Shown: positions 37,336-46,489, counted from the stretch's first letter. The stretch is 64,000 bases of DNA from Larkinella humicola (GCF_008727875.1 NZ_VTWS01000004.1:310001-374000); one strand, 5' to 3'. Program-made: numbers and translations. Notes: generated by a model not told the origin, from the letters alone.

Positions 37336-38139
37336 TTAATTAATCTCCTTCAAAATGGTCACCAGCTCGTCCGGTTTGGCCCAGTAGGGGCTGTGGCTCG
37401 TGTTCATCGTGTAGATTTTCGCGATTTTGCCCGGGTAGCCGTCGATCATGCGTTGCTGTAACGTGGGCGTAACGCCCTCATCTTTCAGCGTTTTGATGTA
37501 GTATTTGGGGATCTTGCCGAAGTTGGCGTCTGTCAGACTGGCCTTGGCCGCAAAAACCGCCAGCGGTTCAGGCCGGGTTTTCGCCACCTCTTTCTGAATG
37601 GCTTCCGGCGCATCGACGGCAAAAACCTGAACCAGCACATTCGGCGGCAGAGAAGCCGTCAGGCCATCCGCTTCCGGGTGCAGACTGCGTCCCAGCAAAC
37701 TCTCGGTATCGGAACTGGCCAGTTCGTACAACGTCTGGCCGTTTTTAGGCAGAAAAGCACACAGATACACCAGCTTCTCGATTTTGGCCGGAATCTGCTC
37801 CGCCACCTGGGTAACGACCATCCCGCCCATGCTGTGACCCAGCAGGACCACTTTCCCCGAAATGGCATTGATTTTCTGGACGACGGTACTGACATACAGC
37901 TCAAAATTGGCTTTGCTCACGGGCGTCGGATCGGTGCCGTGGGCGGGCAAATTGAAAGCAACCACCGAATAACCAGCCTGTTCCAGCTTAGGCTTGATTA
38001 ACTGCCAGGCCGACTCATCGGCGAAGGTACCATGCACAAAGACAAAAGTCGGTTTGGGGGCCGCTTCTGTATTGTCGTCGTCGCAGGACGTTGCCAGAAA
38101 CGGACAGGCCAGGACAATAAGCATCAGTAGAAATTTCAT
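37336..38139 (-). CDS. Lipoprotein alpha/beta hydrolase (methylesterase-like)
   Basis: The 267-residue product starts with a lipoprotein signal (MKFLLMLIVLACPFLATSC). The catalytic domain (TFVFVHGTFADESAW, LLGHSMGGMVV, LVYLCAFLPKNGQTL) resembles the plant methylesterase / hydroxynitrile lyase branch. The last-strand His is in NTSHSPYWAKPDEL. It is likely periplasmic. The 30 bases between it and 36307-37305 suggest co-transcription. Confidence 0.88.
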   Translation of the reverse strand: MKFLLMLIVLACPFLATSCDDDNTEAAPKPTFVFVHGTFADESAWQLIKPKLEQAGYSVVAFNLPAHGTDPTPVSKANFELYVSTVVQKINAISGKVVLLGHSMGGMVVTQVAEQIPAKIEKLVYLCAFLPKNGQTLYELASSDTESLLGRSLHPEADGLTASLPPNVLVQVFAVDAPEAIQKEVAKTRPEPLAVFAAKASLTDANFGKIPKYYIKTLKDEGVTPTLQQRMIDGYPGKIAKIYTMNTSHSPYWAKPDELVTILKEIN

Positions 38140-38238
38140 GATTTCAGACTTGTTTATGAGATAAAAAGTGTGGTTAGAATCAAAAAGAATGGTGTGGAGA
38201 AAAAGAACGGTATTTTGTATACGCAGCGGTTTTGGCGG

Positions 38239-39051
38239 TTACACTGAAGCGGCTTTTTTCACCATAACTTTCGTATCGATCCAGTCCAGAATAAAATCGG
38301 CATCTTCCTGCCAGGTCGGAAGCCCCAGCACGTAGTGATTGCGGCCACTGAATAACTTGTAATCCAGCACGGAACCGTTGAATTCATAGGCTCTGAAATT
38401 GCGGATGTTCAGGTGAGCCGGGGTGATGTGGTCCAGATCGCCCGCCGTAAACAGCAGGGGCGCGTGCGGTTTGGCATAATCCACTTTGGAGACATTTGTC
38501 AGGGCGCCCCGGGCAACGGTTTTTGATTCCGGGATGATGTATTTTTCGTACGAAGCCTGTTGTTCCTCCAGCGGCATGCCGTTGACGAAGGCATATTGCC
38601 AGTCTTCAAACGACATCAGATACGTTTCCTCCAGGTCGGTAAAGATGCCCAGCGATTTCCAGCCAGCTTTGAGAAACGAAAACTCGTAGGGAAACACACC
38701 TAGGGGCGGGATGGAGTGGATGGCGACACCAGCCGCAGCCAGATCCCGGTTTACCATGATCTGCGTCAGCATTCCGCCGTACGAATGCCCGATCACAATG
38801 GGTTTTTCGGGGAGTGCCTGGATGAAGTCTGCGTAATGATCGACCAGTTCACCCAGCGTTAACAGCGCCAGTTGCTTGTCATTGGGCTGGCGGGCACGGA
38901 GTTCGACGGCCGGGGCGTCTTTGTAAGGCCAGGGTGGTGCAAAGGTGGTGTAGCCTTTGCTTTCAAAATAGGTCCGCCATTCGTCCCAGCAGGTGTGGCT
39001 GACAAATGCACCGGTGATGAATACGACGGTTTTTGAGGTGGCGTTTTTCAT
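38239..39051 (-). CDS. Alpha/beta hydrolase
   Basis: The product is 270 residues from ATG 39051 (MKNATSKTVVFITGAFVSH); the frame extends 14 residues to 39093 but the extra part looks unrelated. Nucleophile elbow VIGHSYGGML, acid GDLDHITP, and His in GRNHYVLGLP. The C-terminus ends FILDWIDTKV. No signal peptide, so it is cytosolic. It is 99 bases upstream of the lipoprotein hydrolase on the same strand. Confidence 0.88.
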   Translation of the reverse strand: MKNATSKTVVFITGAFVSHTCWDEWRTYFESKGYTTFAPPWPYKDAPAVELRARQPNDKQLALLTLGELVDHYADFIQALPEKPIVIGHSYGGMLTQIMVNRDLAAAGVAIHSIPPLGVFPYEFSFLKAGWKSLGIFTDLEETYLMSFEDWQYAFVNGMPLEEQQASYEKYIIPESKTVARGALTNVSKVDYAKPHAPLLFTAGDLDHITPAHLNIRNFRAYEFNGSVLDYKLFSGRNHYVLGLPTWQEDADFILDWIDTKVMVKKAASV

Positions 39052-39173
39052 GAGGTATGATTTTAGAATGATTACTCGAAATGACCGGGACAAAGATCCG
39101 GCTGATGGTCGGGAGAGGACCGGTAAAAATCGACGGGAATGCGGTAAGAATTGCGGAAATACAATTCAAATAG

Positions 39174-39267
39174 ATTTCGCGGAGTTGAGCGGAGAAAAAA
39201 AGGGAGTTAAGCAGAGTAAATTAATAACTCCGCTTAACTCCCTTTTCTCCGCTCAACTCCGCGAAAT
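39174..39267. repeat. Long palindrome after the NeuD-like gene
   Basis: Perfect 25-bp arms (39174-39198 and 39243-39267; left arm begins ATTTCGCGGAGTTGAGCGGA) with an inner pair GGGAGTTAAGC / GCTTAACTCCC (39202-39212 and 39232-39242). It lies 15 bases after the stop of the NeuD-like gene on the minus strand. It shares its arm phrases with the palindrome at 30074-30186, so they are copies of one family. Confidence 0.9.
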
Positions 39268-39282
39268 AACTCTTAAACTCTT

Positions 39283-39918
39283 TTACCCGACTTTCTTCGC
39301 CGGATTACCGAACACCGTCGTCCCGGCTTCCACGTTTTCGATCACCACGGAACCGGCCCCGATCCGGGCGTTTTTGCCAATCGTGACGCCCGCAATCACC
39401 GTTACACCCGTACCAATGAAAGTACCTTCCTCAATGGTGACCGCCGAATTAATGGAACTGCCCGTTCCGATGTGAACAAAATCGCCGAGTTTGGTTTGCG
39501 ACTCGATCACCGAACCCGACTGAATGATGCAATGCTGCCCGATTTCAGCAAAGGGGTTGATGACGACCCGGGCCGCAATCAGATTCCCGTGGCCGAGGGT
39601 GGCCGTAGCCGCGATGATGGCGGTATCGTGGATGGCGTTGACGGGTTGAACGTGCCGCCGGTCGTTCAGCATTTTGACCAGTTTTTTCCGGACGCGGGTG
39701 TCGTCCACGGCCACGAAGGCTTCACATTTATGGCCGATGAGCTTCAGAAAACCGTCGTCGTCGGTTTCGCCCAACACCGTCACATCCCCGAATTCTTTGC
39801 CGTGTAATTTTTTATCGTCATCCAGCAAACCGTAGACGACTACACCGTTGCGCTGAAAAATATCCAACGCCGTGACGCCTAAACTGCCTGCTCCCAAGAT
39901 GAGTACCGGATTCTCCAT
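39283..39918 (-). CDS. NeuD/PglD-like acyltransferase
   Basis: The 211-residue product has an N-terminal nucleotide-sugar-binding Rossmann part (VLILGAGSLGVTALDIFQRNG) and a C-terminal left-handed beta-helix of hexapeptide repeats (AIIAATATLGHGNLIAARVV through ENVEAGTTVFGNPAKKVG). By family it acetylates an amino or hydroxyl group of a nucleotide-activated sugar for surface glycans. No other sugar genes are next to it, and the exact substrate is unknown. Confidence 0.88.
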   Translation of the reverse strand: MENPVLILGAGSLGVTALDIFQRNGVVVYGLLDDDKKLHGKEFGDVTVLGETDDDGFLKLIGHKCEAFVAVDDTRVRKKLVKMLNDRRHVQPVNAIHDTAIIAATATLGHGNLIAARVVINPFAEIGQHCIIQSGSVIESQTKLGDFVHIGTGSSINSAVTIEEGTFIGTGVTVIAGVTIGKNARIGAGSVVIENVEAGTTVFGNPAKKVG

Positions 39919-40032
39919 GTTGATTGAATTACATTAAGGTATTGTTAACAAACCACATAACCGTCCGAAAAAGTTTGCAATCCGGTAAAATTGAGGAAAT
40001 ACCGGACTCATACGCAAACCGTATTTTCGGAC

Positions 40033-40818
40033 ATGAAACAAAACACTCATTTCCGAACGATCGTCATTTCGGATGTGCATTTGGGAACGAGCGGTTCGAA
40101 GGCAAAGGAAGTCACTGACTTTTTGAAGTACTACAGTTGTCAGAAATTAATTCTGAATGGCGACATCATCGACGGCTGGCAACTGCGCCGGGGGGGCGAG
40201 TGGAAAAAGAAACACACGGCGTTCTGGCGGGCCATTTTAAAGGCGATGGACCGGCACGACACCCGCGTGATCTACCTGCGCGGCAATCACGACGATTTTC
40301 TGGACCAGATCATGCCGTTGCGGCTCGGTAAATTCTTTTCCATCCGGAAAGATTACGTCCTAAATTCCGGCGAAAAACGGTTTTACATTACCCACGGTGA
40401 CGTTTTCGATACCATCACGACGCAGATGAAATGGCTGGCCTACCTAGGTGATATCGGCTATACGTTTCTGCTTTGGGTCAACAAATTTTACAACAACTAC
40501 CGCGCCTGGCGGGGACTTTCGTATTATTCGCTGTCGCAAAAGATCAAAAGCCGGGTGAAACAGGCGGTGAGCTACATCTCGGATTTTGAAGAAAAACTGA
40601 CCGAACTGGCCAAAGCCCGCAATTGCGACGGCGTCATTTGCGGCCACATTCACCAACCGGCCATCCGCCAGTTCGACGACCTGATTTACATGAATTCCGG
40701 CGACTGGGTGGAATCGCTGAGTGCGCTGGTCGAAGATCACGACGGCAACTGGAACCTCCTGTATTATAGCTCCGAACTCGAAAAAGCCGAGTCACAACCC
40801 GCCCTGTACCAAGCCTGA
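40033..40818 (+). CDS. LpxH-like UDP-2,3-diacylglucosamine hydrolase family phosphoesterase
   Basis: The product is 261 residues from ATG 40033 (MKQNTHFRTIVISDVHLG); the upstream ATG 39991 adds 14 residues without family likeness. Metallophosphoesterase motifs: SDVHLG, NGDIIDGW, LRGNHDDF, YITHGDVFD and CGHIHQP. By family it cleaves UDP-2,3-diacylglucosamine in lipid A synthesis, or a related substrate; several Bacteroidota paralogues exist, so the call is at the family level. Confidence 0.85.
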   Translation: MKQNTHFRTIVISDVHLGTSGSKAKEVTDFLKYYSCQKLILNGDIIDGWQLRRGGEWKKKHTAFWRAILKAMDRHDTRVIYLRGNHDDFLDQIMPLRLGKFFSIRKDYVLNSGEKRFYITHGDVFDTITTQMKWLAYLGDIGYTFLLWVNKFYNNYRAWRGLSYYSLSQKIKSRVKQAVSYISDFEEKLTELAKARNCDGVICGHIHQPAIRQFDDLIYMNSGDWVESLSALVEDHDGNWNLLYYSSELEKAESQPALYQA

Positions 40819-40903
40819 TTCGTCATTTTCCGCATTTGATTTTCGCCAGCATCCGGTATTTTTCGCTAACTTCCGGTATTAGAAGCTCTGGCATGTAACT
40901 AAT

Positions 40904-40929
40904 CCGCCCGCAAAAGCAAGGCGGCTTTT
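40904..40929 (+). terminator. Terminator-like hairpin, or RE hairpin of the TnpB element
   Basis: CCGCC (40904-40908) pairs with GGCGG (40920-40924), with a shorter inner match, and is followed on the plus strand by CTTTTT. It fits a Rho-independent terminator of the phosphoesterase gene ending at 40818. On the minus strand the same stem lies after tnpB, where the guide RNA of such elements would be formed, so both readings are open. Confidence 0.5.
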
Positions 40930-40933
40930 TACC

Positions 40934-42055
40934 CTAACACCGATGCAACGCGCAATACAGAGTCGAGTTTTCAGGCCAAGTTACACTAGCCCCGACCGCA
41001 GCAATGTTCTGTGCGCCATTATGGTCAGCATCCGAGCAATTACCGCAGTTTGTACACGTAAAGGACTTGCCAGAACGGTGTCCGAGGTGATGGCATTCGT
41101 GGCACGTTTTGCTGGTATAAGCCGGTGGAACGATTACCAACCGAACACCGGCCAATTGCGCTTTGTATGCAATAAACTGACGCAATTGAGAGAATGGCCA
41201 CGAACTGTGTTCATTGCGTTGTTTCTTGCGGAGCCGTGGTACGGTTCGATCCCGTATGCCTTTCAAGTTCTCCAACGCAATGCCACGAACAGAAGATTGG
41301 GCTTTCTTAACCAATCTTTTACTGATCGTGTGGTTAATGATGGTAGAGGTCGTTTGCTCTTTTTTACTGATTCGTTTGAGCAAACGGCGGGTATTCTTAA
41401 TGGTAGACTTAGAAGCCTTCGCGTTCTTTTTGGCCTGAACACTGGCACGAATAGAGGCTCGTTTCTTTCGATATTTCCGAATTTCAGAGCCCGTAAACCG
41501 TTGACCGTCCGAGTCAGTTGCCAGATCGACGATGCCAAGATCGACGCCGAGTATAGAATTAATCTCACTGGTTTGTTCATCCGGCACATCGCAGGTGGCC
41601 AACAAAAACCACTTGCCTTTGCGGCACAGCAAGTCCGATTCACCCTGCTGAAACTTCAAAAGGGCTTCATTGTGCTCACCTCCTGCGTAGCGAATCGATT
41701 GGCGACCTTGAATAGTCCAGATCGACACGGTCTTTCTAGGGGGCTTGTACGAAATAATCCGGCTATCGTAGGCAATAGCTCCGGTGGGTCGAAATTCCCG
41801 TTTGGTTTTCTTATCCAGTTTGTAGGCATCGACCACTTTGGCAATGCCCCGGACAATCATTTGCGCCGACAGCCCGAACTGTTCTTTGATGGGGTAGTAG
41901 GCCAATTTGTGAAGTCCAAACTGCTTAAACTGTTTATTCTCCCAGGCAATTTCACTCAAAGCATTACAAGCTTGATTGGCTCGACTGAGTGTATCAATCA
42001 GGTTTTGAGCCTGTTCGGGGGTGGGCAGGAGTTTTATTTTGGCAGTCAGCTTCAC
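40934..42055 (-). CDS. tnpB: TnpB-type RNA-guided nuclease (IS605 OrfB)
   Basis: The product is 373 residues, full-length for TnpB. The three RuvC acidic residues appear intact: Asp172 in GVDLGIVDLAT, Glu262 in ALENLKG, and Asp342/Asp344 in SDADHNGAQNI. The zinc finger is Cys318-x2-Cys321 and Cys334-x2-Cys337. By family TnpB cuts DNA using a guide RNA (omegaRNA) made from the 3' end of its own gene and flank. There is no tnpA in the window, so the element can no longer move by itself, but the nuclease looks functional. Confidence 0.93.
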   Translation of the reverse strand: MKLTAKIKLLPTPEQAQNLIDTLSRANQACNALSEIAWENKQFKQFGLHKLAYYPIKEQFGLSAQMIVRGIAKVVDAYKLDKKTKREFRPTGAIAYDSRIISYKPPRKTVSIWTIQGRQSIRYAGGEHNEALLKFQQGESDLLCRKGKWFLLATCDVPDEQTSEINSILGVDLGIVDLATDSDGQRFTGSEIRKYRKKRASIRASVQAKKNAKASKSTIKNTRRLLKRISKKEQTTSTIINHTISKRLVKKAQSSVRGIALENLKGIRDRTVPRLRKKQRNEHSSWPFSQLRQFIAYKAQLAGVRLVIVPPAYTSKTCHECHHLGHRSGKSFTCTNCGNCSDADHNGAQNIAAVGASVTWPENSTLYCALHRC

Positions 42056-42059
42056 AACC

Positions 42060-42067
42060 CAAAGATA
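42060..42067 (-). promoter_or_regulatory. Perfect -7 element directly before tnpB
   Basis: On the minus strand TATCTTTG (42067-42060) matches TAnnTTTG fully, with TTTC (42091-42088) 20 bases upstream as a weak -33. The element is only 4 bases from the tnpB ATG at 42055. If it is used, transcription starts at or near the ATG, giving a leaderless message. Confidence 0.45.
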
Positions 42068-42174
42068 CGAAAAGTCATTCAGTCATTGAAAAGTTATGTT
42101 TCACCGGAAGGTTCGGCTGACACCGGTCACTTTCCTCCCCGCCCTAAAGGCGCGGGGTTTCTCGCTCCGATTTC

Positions 42175-43437
42175 ATGAAAATTCTGCATACCGCAGACTG
42201 GCATTTAGGGAAACGACTGTATAAGCATGAACTCCGCGACGATCACGTCCGGTTTCTGGACTGGCTGGCGGAAACCGTCGAAAGTCGGGAGATCGATGTG
42301 CTGATCATTTCGGGGGATATTTTCGATACAACAAACCCCAACGACGGGTCGATGCAGTTGTATTACCAGTTTCTGACCCGAATGCTGCCGCTGGAACGCC
42401 GAATCATCATCACCGGCGGCAATCACGATTCGCCCAGTAAACTCAACGCCCCGCGCGAACTGCTCCGGCACCTCAATATTCATGTTGTTGGCTGTACGAC
42501 CGGCGATTGCGCCGAAGAAGTGATCCGGCTGACCACTGGTTCCATCGATTTGCTGGTTGCTGCCGTTCCCTATCTCCGCGACAGCGATTTGCGACAATCC
42601 ATTTCGGGGCAGACCTACGAAGAGCGCATCGACGCCGTGCGGATGGGCATCCGGAATCATTACGAACGCATTGTCGATCATTGCCAGACAGAATACCGCG
42701 ATGTGCCGGTTCTGGCGATGGGTCATTTATACGTGAATGGTGCCACGGTTTCGCCGGAAAGCGAACGGGAAATTCACGCGGTGGGCGGACAGGCGGCTTT
42801 TTCGTCCGAGCATTTTCCACCCGGTTTCGATTACGTGGCGCTGGGACATATTCACGTCCCGCAGCAGATTGGCGGGATTGAAACCGTTCGCTACAGTGGC
42901 GCTCCGCTTCCGCTGAGTTTTGCCGAACGCGATAACCGGCATCAGGTGCTGGAATTAACCGTCGAAAACGGGAAGATCAAAACCATCGAATCCGTTCCGG
43001 TTCCGCATTTTCGCTCGTTGCGTCAGGTGGCCGGAACGCTGGATGCCGTTCGGGAAACGCTGGAAAAACTGGAAGAAACCGACGCGCTGGCCACGATGGT
43101 GGAAATTCTGGTCGAAGAAGAAAACGAAAGTCTGACAGTTCGACAGCATTTTGAGCAGTTGCAACGCGATTATGCCGAAGCGCCGTTTCTGATTGCCAAA
43201 TCCCGGTTGATTTTTCGCAATAAATTAAAAGGGTTAGATTCGCTTTACGTGGCCGACACGCAGTTGCAGGACCTTTCCTACCTCGATGTGTTTGGCCGTC
43301 GGCTGGATGCATCGCTGGTGGAAGGCGACGAGCGGACGGCACTTCTGGAAGCGTATAAAGAATTGTATCGTTTGGTTACGGAACAAGCAGCCCATCCTGT
43401 ACTCCTGCATGAAAATCCGACAAATTCGCTTTCGTAA
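42175..43437 (+). CDS. sbcD: Exonuclease SbcCD, nuclease subunit SbcD
   Basis: The 420-residue product carries the Mre11-type metallophosphoesterase motifs: ILHTADWHLGKR, ISGDIFDTTNP, ITGGNHDSPSK, GHLYVNG, and GHIHVPQ. With SbcC it opens hairpins and trims DNA ends; in E. coli this complex attacks long palindromes. It starts directly at the edge of the TnpB element and overlaps sbcC by 29 bases, so the two are coupled in translation. The C-terminal part (from about 270) is a capping domain. Confidence 0.96.
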   Translation: MKILHTADWHLGKRLYKHELRDDHVRFLDWLAETVESREIDVLIISGDIFDTTNPNDGSMQLYYQFLTRMLPLERRIIITGGNHDSPSKLNAPRELLRHLNIHVVGCTTGDCAEEVIRLTTGSIDLLVAAVPYLRDSDLRQSISGQTYEERIDAVRMGIRNHYERIVDHCQTEYRDVPVLAMGHLYVNGATVSPESEREIHAVGGQAAFSSEHFPPGFDYVALGHIHVPQQIGGIETVRYSGAPLPLSFAERDNRHQVLELTVENGKIKTIESVPVPHFRSLRQVAGTLDAVRETLEKLEETDALATMVEILVEEENESLTVRQHFEQLQRDYAEAPFLIAKSRLIFRNKLKGLDSLYVADTQLQDLSYLDVFGRRLDASLVEGDERTALLEAYKELYRLVTEQAAHPVLLHENPTNSLS

Positions 43438-46400
43438 CATCAATTCCTTTTACGGCGAACACCCGCCGATTCAGTTTAACGAAGGGCTGCTGAACAGTAC
43501 CGGCCTGTTCGTGATTGCCGGGCCCACCGGTGCCGGAAAATCGACTTTGCTGGACGTCATTACGCTGGCGTTGTTCAACCGGGTGCCGCGGATTTCGGGT
43601 GGCATTTCCAATACCAGCATCATCGACGAAGGCATTCTGGTCAATCAGCAGGCGGCCCGGGAACCCGGAACGTCGGCTTATGCGGAGATTGAGTACGAAG
43701 TGGGCGGGAAAGCCTACCGCTCGCGCTGGTCGATCAAGAAAAACCGCAACGGCAACTGGAACAACTACGAAATGGAAATTGCCTTTCTCCCCGAAGGGCA
43801 AACAGAAGGTCAGTTGCTGCCGATCAAAGGTTTAAGTGAATTTCCGAAGAAGAACGAAGAACTCATTGGCCTGACCTACGACCAGTTTATCCGGTCCATC
43901 GTGCTGGCGCAGGGTGCGTTCGACCAGTTTCTAAAGTCGCGGGCGGCTGAACGAAGCAAGATGCTGGAACGGATCACCGGAACCGAAATTTACCGGCAAC
44001 TGGGCCAGCGGGCGCACCAGGTCAATAAAACCTACGACGAACGAATTAAGGACAAACGGCAGGAAGTCGAGTTGATCAAAGTGCTGAACGACGAGCAGGT
44101 CGACGAGTTGAAAAGCCGCCAGAAAGCGATTGGTAGTCGGCTGGATGAACTCGCCAAAGAGATTGTCTTTTATACGAACGAAGAAAAATTCCTGCGCCAG
44201 ATTGCCGATGCCGATCAGCAGCTTGCGGTATTGACCAAGCGGCAGCAGGTGTCGGAAGAGAAAAAACAGGCCTTTGTGCCGGATGCGCTGCGACTGCAAC
44301 GCCACGAGCAGGTTGCCGATTTGGCCGCTCATTTCTCCGACATTACCAACGCCGAACGCAACCGAAAAACCGCCGAACAGGATCAGCAAGCGGCCCGCAC
44401 GAATCTGCACGATCTGGAGAAACAGCAGACGGTTTTGATGGGGAAAGCGCAAACGCTGACGCAGAAAACCGGGCTGTCGGAACAGACCTTTGAAAAAGCG
44501 TTGAATGACTTTCGGGAAACCGTGCTGGATCTGACCAACCGGTACCAAACCGAACGCGATAAAGCCAAACCGGCATTCAGTTCGATCAAAAAAGAACTGG
44601 AAAGTACGAAACTGACGTGGTTTAAGTCGCTCGATCTGCGGGATGTCGACCAGATGACGGCGTTGGTCAACGGGCGATTGCATGAGCTGAACGTTCAGTT
44701 GGTGCAGATTGAACAGGAGTATGCGGCTCTAAGCCCGGCTTCGATTCAGGACGAATTAAACCGGCTGCTGGAGCAGGACGGGAATCTGGCCGAACTGCGG
44801 ACGTTGCTCATTCAGCAACAGGAACGTTTGCTCGACGGAACGACGCTGAACGGCAAAATCAACGACCATACGGCTTTTCTGAACGAACACCAAAAACCGT
44901 TGGGTCAGCTTTTGGCGGAGGTGGAAGTGCTTCAGCAGAAAATTGAGCAGTTGCAGAATACCAAACGACGCCTGGCCGAAGAAGCGGATCTGGAAGAACT
45001 TCGAAAAGCGTTGCAGGATGGCGAACCCTGTCCGTTATGCGGTTCGCTGGATCATCCGTACGCCCAGCATTACATCAACCAGACCGGCAAACTGGAACTG
45101 GAATTGCGGCTGGCTACGAAGGATCTGGAGCATAAGAAAAAGGAATTTGATGCCTTACAGGGCAAATTGCTGAAAATACAGTCGGAACTGGAGCTGTATT
45201 CTGAACAGCGGAACGCACTTCGAAAAGCCTATTCTGAAAAACGGAACTTCATTTCAAACCGGTTGACCACGCTCGCGCTGGACCCCACGCTGTCGCCGGA
45301 ACAGATCAAAGATGCTCAGCAGGAGATTCAGATTCAGCGGAAAGAACTGAACCAGATTCAAACGCTCTGGGAGGAAGAAAGTCTGTTGCGACGGCTTTCG
45401 GGTGACCTGGAAACCGTGCAGCAGAGTAAAAATCAGGCGGAAGTGCTGAAAGCGCAAAAGGAGCAGTTGTTTGTAGGCGATGATGTGCGGTTTCAATGTG
45501 AACAGCTTGTCAATCAGTATACTACCGTTCGGGCGAAAATCAGTACGCAGCGGAGTCTGCTCGAAAAAGCCACCGCCACTTATGCCGATTCGGACAAAAA
45601 CTACCAAACGCTGACCACGGAATTACAGCCGGTTTTGGTCGAACGTGGTTTTAATGACCTGGCCGACGCCCGCGCCTGTTTGCTCGAAACGCCGAAAGTC
45701 CGGCAGTTGCAGGAACTGAAAACCGCCCTGGAAAAAGAAGCCGACGAGATTATCCGGAAGCAGCAGGAAGAAACCTTGAAACGCCGGGAAGCCGCCGAAG
45801 CCTGCCAAACCGCCTTGCCACTGGATGAGGTGACGGCCAAACTGCTGGCGACTAAAAAAGAAGAATCCGGTGAGCGGGAAAATATCGGGTATTACAAACG
45901 ACAACTGGAGGAAGACAAGGAGAAACGCCGGAAATTCAAGCAGTTGACCAAAGACCTCGAAAAGCTCGAAACCGAAGCCCGGCCCTGGCGCGAGCTGGAC
46001 CGGCTCATCGGCAGCGCGAAAGGCGATGACTACAGCAAGTTTGCGCAGGGATTGACGCTGGCGCAACTGATCGGTTTGGCGAATCGGCGGTTGAAAGAGC
46101 TGTCGGATCGGTATTTGTTGTTGAAACCGCGCGACGGGCAGGATGAACTCTACGTCGTGGATATGTACCAGGGCAGCACCGAACGCTCGGTGTCCAGCCT
46201 GTCGGGGGGCGAAACGTTTACGCTCAGTCTGGCGCTGGCATTGGGTTTATCCGATCTGGCTTCCCAAAACGTACAGATTGAAAGCCTGTTCATTGACGAA
46301 GGCTTCGGAACGCTCGACCCGGATTCGCTCGATACGGCGGTTGCTATGCTGGAAAAACTACAGCACGACAGCAAAAAAACCATTGGCATCATTTCCCACC

Positions 46401-46489
46401 GGCACGAGATCAAGGAGCGGATCAGCGTGCAGATTCAGGTGGAGAAAGGAATGGACGGAAATAGTAAGATCAGCGTGATTGAAGTGTGA
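43409..46489 (+). CDS. sbcC: Exonuclease SbcCD, ATPase subunit SbcC
   Basis: The product is 1026 residues from ATG 43409 (MKIRQIRFRNINSFYGE). The frame extends further to 43286 inside sbcD, but that part is not conserved. Walker A GPTGAGKST, two long coiled coils, the zinc hook Cys541-Pro-Leu-Cys544, then signature SSLSGGETFTLSLALALGLSD and Walker B SLFIDEGFGTLD. As a Rad50-like ATPase it bridges DNA ends and regulates SbcD. Its cleavage of long palindromes in other bacteria makes its presence notable in a genome with many palindromes. Confidence 0.96.
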   Translation: MKIRQIRFRNINSFYGEHPPIQFNEGLLNSTGLFVIAGPTGAGKSTLLDVITLALFNRVPRISGGISNTSIIDEGILVNQQAAREPGTSAYAEIEYEVGGKAYRSRWSIKKNRNGNWNNYEMEIAFLPEGQTEGQLLPIKGLSEFPKKNEELIGLTYDQFIRSIVLAQGAFDQFLKSRAAERSKMLERITGTEIYRQLGQRAHQVNKTYDERIKDKRQEVELIKVLNDEQVDELKSRQKAIGSRLDELAKEIVFYTNEEKFLRQIADADQQLAVLTKRQQVSEEKKQAFVPDALRLQRHEQVADLAAHFSDITNAERNRKTAEQDQQAARTNLHDLEKQQTVLMGKAQTLTQKTGLSEQTFEKALNDFRETVLDLTNRYQTERDKAKPAFSSIKKELESTKLTWFKSLDLRDVDQMTALVNGRLHELNVQLVQIEQEYAALSPASIQDELNRLLEQDGNLAELRTLLIQQQERLLDGTTLNGKINDHTAFLNEHQKPLGQLLAEVEVLQQKIEQLQNTKRRLAEEADLEELRKALQDGEPCPLCGSLDHPYAQHYINQTGKLELELRLATKDLEHKKKEFDALQGKLLKIQSELELYSEQRNALRKAYSEKRNFISNRLTTLALDPTLSPEQIKDAQQEIQIQRKELNQIQTLWEEESLLRRLSGDLETVQQSKNQAEVLKAQKEQLFVGDDVRFQCEQLVNQYTTVRAKISTQRSLLEKATATYADSDKNYQTLTTELQPVLVERGFNDLADARACLLETPKVRQLQELKTALEKEADEIIRKQQEETLKRREAAEACQTALPLDEVTAKLLATKKEESGERENIGYYKRQLEEDKEKRRKFKQLTKDLEKLETEARPWRELDRLIGSAKGDDYSKFAQGLTLAQLIGLANRRLKELSDRYLLLKPRDGQDELYVVDMYQGSTERSVSSLSGGETFTLSLALALGLSDLASQNVQIESLFIDEGFGTLDPDSLDTAVAMLEKLQHDSKKTIGIISHRHEIKERISVQIQVEKGMDGNSKISVIEV

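Larger units (their letters stand above)
40900..42170 (-). mobile_element. IS200/IS605-type element with TnpB only (ends uncertain)
   Basis: It contains an intact tnpB and no tnpA. Towards the upstream side, a GC-rich hairpin (42137-42157) with loop TTTA on the minus strand resembles the end hairpins of this IS class, and lies just before sbcD. Towards the other side, a hairpin at 40904-40924 lies after the tnpB stop. True end points and target sequence are not resolved; the element may be fossil at its ends. It fits between the LpxH-like gene and sbcD without breaking either. Confidence 0.5.

Noticed and set aside
39174-39267. Palindrome as a plain Rho-independent terminator
   Set aside because: No T tract follows on the minus strand, and the stem is far longer than needed; listed as a repeat instead.
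40943-42178. 411-residue frame on the plus strand antisense to tnpB
   Set aside because: No family likeness; the tnpB frame has all conserved residues. Shadow frame.
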